Shown here in pieces: positions 6,161-13,318 of a DNA stretch of 32,428 bases. The stretch's first letter is position 1. Each line of letters begins with the position of its first letter. Below the pieces are notes generated by a model. The model ran no database searches. It was not told where the DNA came from and was given only the letters and a program-made list of their open reading frames with translations. This stretch comes from CAZQEZ01 sp964592475 (lineage in GTDB: Bacteria > Bacteroidota > Bacteroidia > Cytophagales > Cyclobacteriaceae). The stretch spans positions 1 through 32,428 of the forward strand of contig CAZQEZ010000043.1 in NCBI GenBank assembly GCA_964592475.1, given 5' to 3'. A program made the position numbers and the translations under genes.

Positions 6161-7829
6161 ATTTTATACAATTATAATATTGCTGGGAATATGGTGGATG
6201 AGTCCAGCCCATGCTGAAAATTTGCTGAAAAGCGAACAAGAAAAAATGATCGAAAAGATTATCACTGAAATATTTGTTTCGGGCAATCAACACGACTTTC
6301 TTACAGCTTCCAGGGGTGGTGCACAAGCCAGCTATATTGATGGATATGGACTGGTTGTGCAAACTCCAACTTATCATATTAGCTCTTCTTACTTTTTTTC
6401 TCAAAATGAAAATGTAGTTTATAGATTAAGAGAAAATAGCAACGCTAGTAATTTAAATATGGATAGCCTGGAGGATTTACGAAATGAAATGGTAAAAGAC
6501 TTAATGCAGAAATTTATAGTAGACTATGGCAATCTGGCCCGGGAGGTAAAAGAAAATGAAAAGATATACCTGTATTATAATCAGCAAAAATCAGGTGCAG
6601 CCAATGTGTTAGCGAATTCTGTGTGGCCCAAAATTGAAGAAAATAATAAAAATTTGATCATTAGTGCCGAAGTGGCTAAAGCCGACATTGCTCAATACAA
6701 GTCGGGAAAAATAGATAAGCAAGAGTTACTTAATCGATTATCGATGAGTGAAAAAACAGATGAGGCCATCAATAAACTGGAATATAAAGTATTATCTACA
6801 GTATTTGAAAGTGCAGTGGAAGAGCAGATGAAAAGCAACCAGTTCAGAAATAAGGGCAATGTTTCTTACCAGGTTATGGATGGCTTTGGCGTAATTTATT
6901 ATGTAAAAATCAATACCCCGTTCATGTTTAATTTCATGCCCCGGGTTGAAATGATGATTCCGGAAATAAGTGCTGACGGAAATAAAATTGTGATAAGAAA
7001 TCGAAAAAACGACAAGCAAACCATCATGGTTTACGATAAAGTAATGGAAAATATTCGGGGACTGGATGGGAATGAAGGGAATTTCAACCGAGAGCCGCGT
7101 GGTATACTGGGTGTACAAATTGCTAATCTGGAAGACTTTGAAATGAGGAAAAAAATTCCGGGTGAAAAAGGTGTATTGGTAGTAAGGGTAAATGAAAATA
7201 GCCCGGCGGAAAAAGCAGGTATAAAAAATAGAGATGTGATAGTACAAATTGATAAAGAAGACATTGGAAATGTAGATGGACTAGTGTCTAAATTGAGACA
7301 GTATGAACCCGGTGATGAAGTAAAGGTAGCATTTTACCGGGAGGGAAAAATGAAAACTGTTCCAGTGAAGTTACAGGACATTACAGTTGATTTTGAGCAA
7401 GAGCAAATGAAAGCTGAAGAAATCCAAAAAGCTGCGGAAATGGCGCAAAGATCGGTGGAACAAAACCAGGAAGCAATAGGACATGCTCAGAAAGCTATAG
7501 AGCGCGCGCAGGAGTCGCTACAGAAAAGTCAAATGGCTATGAGACAGGAATATAACGGAGATGAGCAACGAAAAGAAGAAATGCAAGAGGCAATGGCAGA
7601 ACTGTTGGAAAAACTAAGAGAGTACATGGTAGAATATGGCATTACTTTACCTGACATGGACAAAGACGATGTGCTAATGGTAGAAGTTTCATTACTTGAC
7701 TGCCATTATTGTAAGATGCCAAAGTCAACTACTTTAATGGTGAAAAATGATGTGTTGCAAAAATATGAAAGCCGGCAGATGAGTAAAGAAGATGCCATAG
7801 CGCAGGTTTCAATTGCTAGCGAAGATTAA
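6150..7829 (+). CDS. periplasmic PDZ-domain protein of the sigma/anti-sigma operon
   Basis: An in-frame TTG at 6129 exists, but ATG 6150 starts an evident signal peptide (MKTKFYTIIILLGIWWMSPAHA), giving 559 residues. Residues about 25-300 form an unrecognised alpha/beta region. A PDZ domain lies at about 313-405 (RGILGVQIANLEDF, then ENSPAEKAGIKNRDVIVQID, then EPGDEVKVAFYREGK). A long Gln/Glu/Ala-rich coiled coil follows at about 415-495. The C-terminus has a CHYC motif (Cys518, Cys521). No Ser/His/Asp protease triad or DegS-like catalytic domain is visible, so it looks like a sensor or scaffold, not a protease. By position it probably senses envelope state and feeds the anti-sigma factor (inference). 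Confidence 0.8.
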   Translation: MKTKFYTIIILLGIWWMSPAHAENLLKSEQEKMIEKIITEIFVSGNQHDFLTASRGGAQASYIDGYGLVVQTPTYHISSSYFFSQNENVVYRLRENSNASNLNMDSLEDLRNEMVKDLMQKFIVDYGNLAREVKENEKIYLYYNQQKSGAANVLANSVWPKIEENNKNLIISAEVAKADIAQYKSGKIDKQELLNRLSMSEKTDEAINKLEYKVLSTVFESAVEEQMKSNQFRNKGNVSYQVMDGFGVIYYVKINTPFMFNFMPRVEMMIPEISADGNKIVIRNRKNDKQTIMVYDKVMENIRGLDGNEGNFNREPRGILGVQIANLEDFEMRKKIPGEKGVLVVRVNENSPAEKAGIKNRDVIVQIDKEDIGNVDGLVSKLRQYEPGDEVKVAFYREGKMKTVPVKLQDITVDFEQEQMKAEEIQKAAEMAQRSVEQNQEAIGHAQKAIERAQESLQKSQMAMRQEYNGDEQRKEEMQEAMAELLEKLREYMVEYGITLPDMDKDDVLMVEVSLLDCHYCKMPKSTTLMVKNDVLQKYESRQMSKEDAIAQVSIASED

Positions 7830-7860
7830 TCTAACCTTTCTTTTTTATACATTAACCAGG

Positions 7861-7893
7861 AAGAGCTTTCAATTTTTTGAAAGCTCTTTTTTT
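7861..7893. terminator. intrinsic terminator after the sigma/PDZ operon
   Basis: A perfect 12-bp stem AAGAGCTTTCAA (7861-7872) pairs with TTGAAAGCTCTT (7877-7888) around a TTTT loop and runs into a T tract to 7893. It lies 32 bases after the PDZ gene stop and 35 bases from the convergent coaE stop, so it probably serves mainly the plus-strand operon. Confidence 0.88.
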
Positions 7894-7927
7894 ACTGTAA
7901 AAAAGGGCACTAATAATTATTTCAAAA

Positions 7928-8539
7928 TCAAGCTTTGTTTTTGTTTTGGAGAGAAATGAAAACGTCATGTAGTTTCAGTATTTGAGGCAAAAGCATTTTA
8001 TCACCATTGTTGTCTATAATATAATCTGCCAGCATTAGCTTATTTTTTTCTGGCATTTGTTTTTGCATTATGGCATTTATTTGCTTTTTGCTACGATCAG
8101 GGTCTCTATTCATTACCCTTTTCATTCGTATTTCTTCATTGGCATGAATAAGTAAAGTATAATCCAGCTGGCGATAAGATGCTGTTTCAAACATTAAAGC
8201 AGCTTCTTTCATGCAATAGGAAGAACTATTTTGAATTTGTATTTCGACCCAACGCCTATAGTCTTTTCCCACGGCAGGGTGCACGGTTTCATTTAGTTTT
8301 TTTAACTGGTCAGCATGGGGAAAAACTTTCTCTGCCAGGTAAGATCGATTAAGTTGGTTATTTTTATAGCTGTCCTTACCAAATAATTGCACTATTGCTT
8401 TTTTAAGATTTGGATCGGAGTTCATCAGCCATTTTGCTCTTTCGTCTGCGTTGTACACTGGTACTTCCAGTAAATTAAATACGCTGGCCACAAGGCTTTT
8501 TCCAGCACCAATACCTCCGGTGATGCCTATTTGCAACAT
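7928..8539 (-). CDS. coaE: dephospho-CoA kinase
   Basis: CoaE phosphorylates dephospho-CoA at the 3'-ribose hydroxyl, the last step of coenzyme A synthesis in the cytoplasm. The 203 residues are a normal length. The P-loop GGIGAGKS is at residues 8-15, followed by the VYNADERAKWLM segment with the conserved Asp of the family, HPAVGKDYRRW, EAALMFETASYRQLD (the FE motif) and the lid RVMNRDPDRSKKQI. The start is the ATG at 8539, which directly abuts the stop of the YbbR gene. The two are therefore co-transcribed, an arrangement often seen in Bacteroidota. Confidence 0.95.
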   Translation of the reverse strand: MLQIGITGGIGAGKSLVASVFNLLEVPVYNADERAKWLMNSDPNLKKAIVQLFGKDSYKNNQLNRSYLAEKVFPHADQLKKLNETVHPAVGKDYRRWVEIQIQNSSSYCMKEAALMFETASYRQLDYTLLIHANEEIRMKRVMNRDPDRSKKQINAIMQKQMPEKNKLMLADYIIDNNGDKMLLPQILKLHDVFISLQNKNKA

Positions 8540-9508
8540 CTAGCGCGATCTTTTTAATTTTACAGAAGAACTGATTGAGGCACTTTCTATAAAATCAGGA
8601 TATTCTATGATGCTAGGAATAATTGTAGAGTCTTTCTTTGAGAAATTACGAAAATCAACAACCACTACAAATTCTTGAGAATCCAACTTGTCAAATTCCT
8701 CTTCAGCAGCAGTAAAGGATATTACGATAGTACTGTCTTGCAAATCCCATCGCTGTCGTGAAGGAAAATTCACAGTCTCTACTTTAACTGCCATTTTGCC
8801 GGTTACATATTTCTTTACTCTAAACTGTACATTTATTTCTTCAGGTACAACATCAACCAAACGTGGCAAAAAGTTTTCAAGATTGAGATCGTCATTGTAG
8901 TCTTTATCGATGTTTTCGTCAAATAATCTAATCAAAAATGTGTCGCTCATAGCCATTATTTGAGATAACGGTCCAATTACGGCAACTGAATCAGGCCTTA
9001 GCTCTATAGTACTGCTAATTTTAAAACCAGGATCAAGTCCTAACCTGGTGGTATCTAATTTAATTGGAAGAGTCTTGCTGATTTTTTCTTCAATATTAAT
9101 CCAAATAGTGTCGTTTATTATTTCGTTAATTTCTATCTGGCTTATTTGTTCTCTTACTATTGGAGTTAAAAACGCCTGACTTAAATACTCTGTTTCAGTA
9201 GGAGACTCTAATTCAATAATTACGGGGTCAATATCAAACCAAAAAGTTTTGCGCAGTAAATCCCAGCCTCCGCCAGATACACTCAAACGAAGATTGTCTG
9301 GTAATTCACTTACAACTACTACACTGTCCTTATTAAATTCGAAAGAAATAGGATATTTTATACGAGCTGTATACTGCTTATTGAGAGCATTAAAAAACCA
9401 AAAAATGGTAGCTCCAAAAAAGCATAAGGCAATTATTTTCCAATCTTCTTTGCTTCCGCGCGAAAAGAATTTGGTGATTTTGTTTAATATATATCTTAAT
9501 ATTTTCAA
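8540..9508 (-). CDS. YbbR-domain membrane protein (CdaR-like)
   Basis: The 322-residue protein has a short basic cytoplasmic tail, one membrane segment at about residues 26-44 (IIALCFFGATIFWFFNAL) and a periplasmic region of YbbR-type beta repeats: YPISFEFNKDSVVV, LPDNLRLSVSGGGWDLLRKT, then KTLPIKLDTTRLGLDPGFK and IELRPDSVAVIGPLSQI. In Firmicutes the YbbR protein CdaR regulates the diadenylate cyclase, but no cyclase gene is visible here, so that role is only a possibility. It is the first gene of a pair with coaE, preceded by a candidate promoter. Confidence 0.85.
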   Translation of the reverse strand: MKILRYILNKITKFFSRGSKEDWKIIALCFFGATIFWFFNALNKQYTARIKYPISFEFNKDSVVVVSELPDNLRLSVSGGGWDLLRKTFWFDIDPVIIELESPTETEYLSQAFLTPIVREQISQIEINEIINDTIWINIEEKISKTLPIKLDTTRLGLDPGFKISSTIELRPDSVAVIGPLSQIMAMSDTFLIRLFDENIDKDYNDDLNLENFLPRLVDVVPEEINVQFRVKKYVTGKMAVKVETVNFPSRQRWDLQDSTIVISFTAAEEEFDKLDSQEFVVVVDFRNFSKKDSTIIPSIIEYPDFIESASISSSVKLKRSR

Positions 9509-9529
9509 TCCTTCTGATAGTTAATATCA

Positions 9530-9560
9530 CAAATATATAAGTAGCTGGTCATAACCGAAA
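9530..9560 (-). promoter_or_regulatory. candidate promoter for the ybbR-coaE pair
   Basis: On the minus strand TATATTTG (9537-9530) matches the Bacteroidota -7 box TAnnTTTG, and TTTC (9560-9557) lies 19 bases upstream in the place of the -33 TTTG. Initiation would fall near 9524, about 15 bases before the ATG at 9508. This is consensus matching by eye in AT-rich DNA. Confidence 0.4.
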
Positions 9561-9573
9561 GAGATTGTTATTA

Positions 9574-9613
9574 AAAGAAAACCCCTCGAAATTCATCAAG
9601 GGGTTTTTCTTTT
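9574..9613 (-). terminator. intrinsic terminator after yajC
   Basis: On the minus strand AAAAACCCCTTG pairs with the CGAGGGGTTTTC side around a loop of about 10 bases, followed by a T-rich run. On the plus strand the arms read AGAAAACCCCT (about 9576-9586) and AGGGGTTTTTCT (9599-9610). It sits between the yajC stop and the ybbR promoter, separating two minus-strand transcription units. Confidence 0.8.
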
Positions 9614-9630
9614 CAAATTTTCGACAGATA

Positions 9631-9912
9631 TTACTTCTGGTATTGTTTGCTCGATTCCAGCGAAATAGCTGTTTTGTCTAATTTAATGCGAGCACCTTTT
9701 TCGACTTCCAAGGTAATAAAGTTACCTTCAATGGCAGCTATTTTCCCGTGAATTCCACCGATCGTAACTACATTATCACCTTTTTTTATTTGTTCTATAA
9801 ATTTTTTCTGGTCTTTTTGCTTCTTTTGCTGAGGCCTGATCATGAAAAAATAAAATATAATAATAATACCAAATAAAAGAATTAATTGAGACGCTCCTCC
9901 TTCTCCAAACAT
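9631..9912 (-). CDS. yajC: preprotein translocase subunit YajC
   Basis: YajC is the small accessory subunit that joins SecDF to the SecYEG translocon in the inner membrane. The 93-residue product is of normal size: one N-terminal membrane segment (LILLFGIIIIFYFFMIRPQQ) with the diagnostic MIRPQQKKQKD motif just after it, then a cytoplasmic beta domain with GDNVVTIGGIHGKIAAIEGN. It is downstream of the DUF1573 lipoprotein gene by 45 bases on the same strand and is followed by a hairpin terminator, so it likely ends the nusB unit. Confidence 0.95.
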   Translation of the reverse strand: MFGEGGASQLILLFGIIIIFYFFMIRPQQKKQKDQKKFIEQIKKGDNVVTIGGIHGKIAAIEGNFITLEVEKGARIKLDKTAISLESSKQYQK

Positions 9913-9957
9913 AATTAAAAGTTTAAGTTATATTGATAAAAATTGAATAAATAAATG

Positions 9958-10449
9958 TTATTTTACCGGTCCCATTGGCTGATTTGGATTTGCCTTTGGT
10001 GTCACCATTGCTTTTATTTTCAAAGTAGTTTGAGGAGGATCAGTATTCGCTAGCAAAGTAACAGTCTTGCTTTGGGCATTTGGCCTGCCATTGGTATTAA
10101 AATTAACTGTTATTTCACCAGTTTCTCCTGGTTGTACAGGTTCGTCAGAATACTTAGGGACTGTGCAACCGCATGACCCACGGGCATTTTGAATTATCAA
10201 TGGTTCTTCTCCTACATTGGTAAATTTAAATACGTGCGTTACTACTTCACCTTCATCTACCGTTCCAAAGTCATGTAACATTTCTTCGAATTTAAATTTA
10301 CCCTTGGCCGATTTTTCTGCTACTGCTGCTGATGGCTCTACTTTATTTTCTGCTTTGGTATCAGCAAAAGTTTCTTTTGCTTCCTTTTTAGTGTTGTCGC
10401 ATGCCGCAAAAATGGCGGCTAAAAACAATATTAATAGTACCTTTTTCAT
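9958..10449 (-). CDS. DUF1573-family lipoprotein
   Basis: The protein (163 residues) starts with a lipoprotein signal MKKVLLILFLAAIFAAC, placing the lipidated Cys at 17. After an Ala/Glu/Lys-rich linker comes a DUF1573 domain: FEEMLHDFGTVDEGEVVTHV, FKFTNVGEEPLIIQNARGSC, then CGCTVPKY and QPGETGEITVNFNTNGRPN. The immunoglobulin-like fold and conserved SCGC motif are typical; the molecular role is not known. DUF1573 proteins are abundant in Bacteroidota and often sit beside yajC, as here. Confidence 0.9.
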   Translation of the reverse strand: MKKVLLILFLAAIFAACDNTKKEAKETFADTKAENKVEPSAAVAEKSAKGKFKFEEMLHDFGTVDEGEVVTHVFKFTNVGEEPLIIQNARGSCGCTVPKYSDEPVQPGETGEITVNFNTNGRPNAQSKTVTLLANTDPPQTTLKIKAMVTPKANPNQPMGPVK

Positions 10450-10500
10450 GATAATTTTATGTTATTAAGAATTTTTATTTAATAACTGAAAATTTAGCAA

Positions 10501-10815
10501 TTAATTTTCTGTGGCATCATCTTTTCCTTTTATCTGACCAATCAGATCATCCACATCCTGTAAAAGCTTTTCTGCTTTTGTCTGTGCGTCTGTTACTACT
10601 CGCTGTCCTTCTGATTTTGCCTCATTAGAGTAAATACCTCTGCCTTCTACCATTGCATCTTTCAGTTCTTTAATTTTTATTTTATACTTGTCCAGCAAAT
10701 AAGTCAATATATCTCGCGTATTGGCTCCTTTATCAGGGGCGTATAGCATACCTACAATGGCTCCGGCTGCTAAACCGGAAAAAAAAGCCAAATATGTATT
10801 TACTGTTTTACTCAT
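10501..10815 (-). CDS. YtxH-domain membrane protein
   Basis: The ATG at 10815 (MSKTVNTYLAFFSGLAAGA) is preferred to an in-frame ATG at 10842 that would overlap nusB, giving 104 residues. The N-terminus has the YtxH glycine-rich membrane helix and signature (FFSGLAAGAIVGMLYAPDKG). A charged, amphipathic helical tail follows. Such proteins are often upregulated by stress, but the mechanism is unknown. The gene starts 14 bases after the nusB stop and belongs to the same minus-strand unit. Confidence 0.85.
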   Translation of the reverse strand: MSKTVNTYLAFFSGLAAGAIVGMLYAPDKGANTRDILTYLLDKYKIKIKELKDAMVEGRGIYSNEAKSEGQRVVTDAQTKAEKLLQDVDDLIGQIKGKDDATEN

Positions 10816-10828
10816 ATTAATATCTTTT

Positions 10829-12013
10829 TTATTTGTTGTCAATTAATCCTCTGCCACTTTTACGAATTTTTCCTTCCTGGGTTAGGTTATTGGCAATTAC
10901 ATCCAATACCCCGTTAATAAAAGATTTACTTTTAGGGGTACTGTAATTTTTTGATATTTCAATAAATTCATTTATAGTTACCTTAATGGGGATATTAGCA
11001 AAAAACATCATCTCACTTATAGCCATTTGCAATAATATATAATCTATACTTGCAATCCGATCAATTTCCCAGTTTTTTATGCGCTCCTGCAAAATTTTTT
11101 CATTAAATTTTTCATTTCGTACAGTTTGAGTAAAAAGCTCTTTACAATAAGCTAAATCCTCTTCCCAGTTAGGAGACAAGACTGCTAATTCCAACTCTCC
11201 GCCTTCACTTTCTATGGATTTCAAGGTTTTGCTCATCATGCTTTTTACCACTTTTCTGTCTTCATCCCAACATATGTCAATTTCTTCAAATAACGGCGTA
11301 AGAATATCATCTTTCAATGCCAGCTTGCGTAAAATGTAATCGGCAATTTCGGCATCTTTTTCTTGTCCAGGATTAGATTTTTTTAGGTACTGTTGATATT
11401 TTTCATCTGTTTTTAACCGTTCTTTATACCACTGTCTTAGTGTATCTATCTTTGCTTGCCAGCTTACCTGGTATTGCATCATTGCATCATTTAAAGCTTT
11501 ATTGGTCTTTAGCGTTTGAACTACGTTATTCAATACCAAATTGAGTTCACTTTTGCTCTGTATTTGCGTAGTATCTCTGGAAGCTATCTTTCTTTTCTTT
11601 TCCTGCCAATCGCTGCTTATTATTTCAGCTATCTCGAGCAAAAGTTTGAGTAATAGCAAATAGAGGTAGTAAACATTGTGAGTATATGTGGTTATATTTT
11701 CGCGAAAATGCCGAAAGTCCTTATCTACTTGCTGCTTGTAAAAATTTTTGGCATCGACTATGGCATTTTTTACCTCAGTATTCACTTCATCGGCTATTAT
11801 GGTATCATCTTTATTGTATTTATCTTTGAATAAAGCCTGAGCTTCTTTTTTATCTAATTTCATTTGCTCTACTACCGCCTCGTCAGTACCCCAATCTGGT
11901 GTAAATCTCTCACTTATCATATTGCTGGCAATATGAAACACAGAAACCTTATTTTGCTGATAAGCATAAAGATTTTGCATTGCTTTTACCCTCAATATCC
12001 TCCTGTTTAACAT
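10829..12013 (-). CDS. nusB: transcription antitermination factor NusB, long Bacteroidota form
   Basis: NusB binds boxA RNA with S10 (NusE) in rRNA antitermination. Here the fold is split: an N-terminal helix (LNRRILRVKAMQNLYAYQQN) and the conserved C-terminal half (IKNWEIDRIASIDYILLQMA, then EMMFFANIPIKVTINEFIEI and SKSFINGVLDVIANNL) flank an extra helical stretch of roughly 200 residues. The product is 394 residues against about 140 in Escherichia coli. Enlarged NusB proteins are usual in this phylum. The gene is the first of a minus-strand run with ytxH-, DUF1573- and yajC-type genes. Confidence 0.9.
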   Translation of the reverse strand: MLNRRILRVKAMQNLYAYQQNKVSVFHIASNMISERFTPDWGTDEAVVEQMKLDKKEAQALFKDKYNKDDTIIADEVNTEVKNAIVDAKNFYKQQVDKDFRHFRENITTYTHNVYYLYLLLLKLLLEIAEIISSDWQEKKRKIASRDTTQIQSKSELNLVLNNVVQTLKTNKALNDAMMQYQVSWQAKIDTLRQWYKERLKTDEKYQQYLKKSNPGQEKDAEIADYILRKLALKDDILTPLFEEIDICWDEDRKVVKSMMSKTLKSIESEGGELELAVLSPNWEEDLAYCKELFTQTVRNEKFNEKILQERIKNWEIDRIASIDYILLQMAISEMMFFANIPIKVTINEFIEISKNYSTPKSKSFINGVLDVIANNLTQEGKIRKSGRGLIDNK

Positions 12014-12052
12014 AATTAGTTATTAAAAGAAAAGAATTTATTCTTGTTTATT

Positions 12053-13156
12053 TTAAAATGCCAATTTCACTTTGCCTAAATCATTAATTCTTCTTTCAGC
12101 TAGTTTTTTTGCGGCATCATGAGTGGTGATGTCTTCAGCATTGGCAGTATTGATGATTTTTTGGCAAGTACTATAAATATTTTCTGCCAATTGATATACA
12201 ACCTTGCGATTATATCCGCCTAAATATTCTGCGTACACATTCATAACGCCACCGGCATTTATTAAAAAATCAGGACCATATACAATGCCATTATCTTTCA
12301 GCATTCTGCCGTTTATATTTTCATCAAATAACTGATTATTTGCCCCTCCAGCTACAATATTACATCTCAATTCAGGTATTGTTTGATCATTTAATGTGGC
12401 GCCAAGTGCGCAGGGAGCGTATACATCTACATTAAGCTTATGTATCTCTTCAGGATTAACTACAGTAATTTTATGATGAGTAGCCAATCTTTTTATTTTT
12501 TCTTCATAAATATCGGAAACAAATACTTTGGCGCCTTCTTTTGTTAAAAGTTCTACTAAATGAGATCCTACCTGGCCGGCTCCTTGCACCGCTACTTTTT
12601 TATTTTCTAAGCTTTCACTCCCCGTTTGGTTTTTCAATATTGATTTCATGCCCATATACACGCCATAGGCTGTTACAGGAGAAGGATCTCCACCACCACC
12701 CATGGTTTCAGGCAGTCCGGTCACATGCTTGGTTTCCATGCTGATATACTCCATGTCTCGCGTGGTCATGTTTACATCTTCAGCTGTTACGTACCGGCCA
12801 CCAAGGCTTTCGATAAATCTACCAAAACGCCGCATCAAAGCTTCCGACTTCAATTTATAAACATCGCCTATAATTACCGCTTTGCCTCCGCCAATATTTA
12901 AACCTGATATGGCAGCTTTATAAGTCATGCCTCTAGACAAGCGAAGCACATCTGTTACAGCTTCTTGGTCCGAAGCGTAATTCCACATGCGAGTTCCCCC
13001 CAAGGCAGGCCCCAGTACCGTATTGTGAATACCTATAAGAGCTTTTAATCCGGTATATTCATCATGACAAAAAACTAATTGCTCGTGCTCCAATTGTGAA
13101 ATTTGATCAAATATGGAGGCTTGAGCTTTCTTCTCCTCTACATTTACCTCATCCAT
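12053..13156 (-). CDS. Glu/Leu/Phe/Val dehydrogenase (leucine dehydrogenase-like)
   Basis: The 367-residue enzyme oxidatively deaminates an amino acid with NAD(P) to a 2-oxo acid and ammonia. Family marks are the substrate-binding RGMTYKAAISGLNIGGGKAV region (Lys80, catalytic Lys92), GRYVTAEDVNMTTRDMEYI, GGGGDPSPVTAYGVYMGMK and the dinucleotide-binding VAVQGAGQVG. Length and the PSPVTAYGV segment favour the leucine/valine dehydrogenase branch over hexameric glutamate dehydrogenase. Exact substrate is uncertain. It lies alone upstream of nusB, 40 bases away, and may feed the same transcript or have its own promoter in the 13157-13318 gap. Confidence 0.88.
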   Translation of the reverse strand: MDEVNVEEKKAQASIFDQISQLEHEQLVFCHDEYTGLKALIGIHNTVLGPALGGTRMWNYASDQEAVTDVLRLSRGMTYKAAISGLNIGGGKAVIIGDVYKLKSEALMRRFGRFIESLGGRYVTAEDVNMTTRDMEYISMETKHVTGLPETMGGGGDPSPVTAYGVYMGMKSILKNQTGSESLENKKVAVQGAGQVGSHLVELLTKEGAKVFVSDIYEEKIKRLATHHKITVVNPEEIHKLNVDVYAPCALGATLNDQTIPELRCNIVAGGANNQLFDENINGRMLKDNGIVYGPDFLINAGGVMNVYAEYLGGYNRKVVYQLAENIYSTCQKIINTANAEDITTHDAAKKLAERRINDLGKVKLAF

Positions 13157-13318
13157 TCAAATACTTTCTTGATTTTACATTTTAATGCTAATATCCTATT
13201 TTTGACGCTATCAGCCGATGGGTTGAAAGCAAGTTCAAAATTAGTTCTTTTTTTAGCATTATCACAATTTAACTATCTTGCATAAGAACTTTTTAAATAC
13301 AATTTCGTTCATAAGGCA

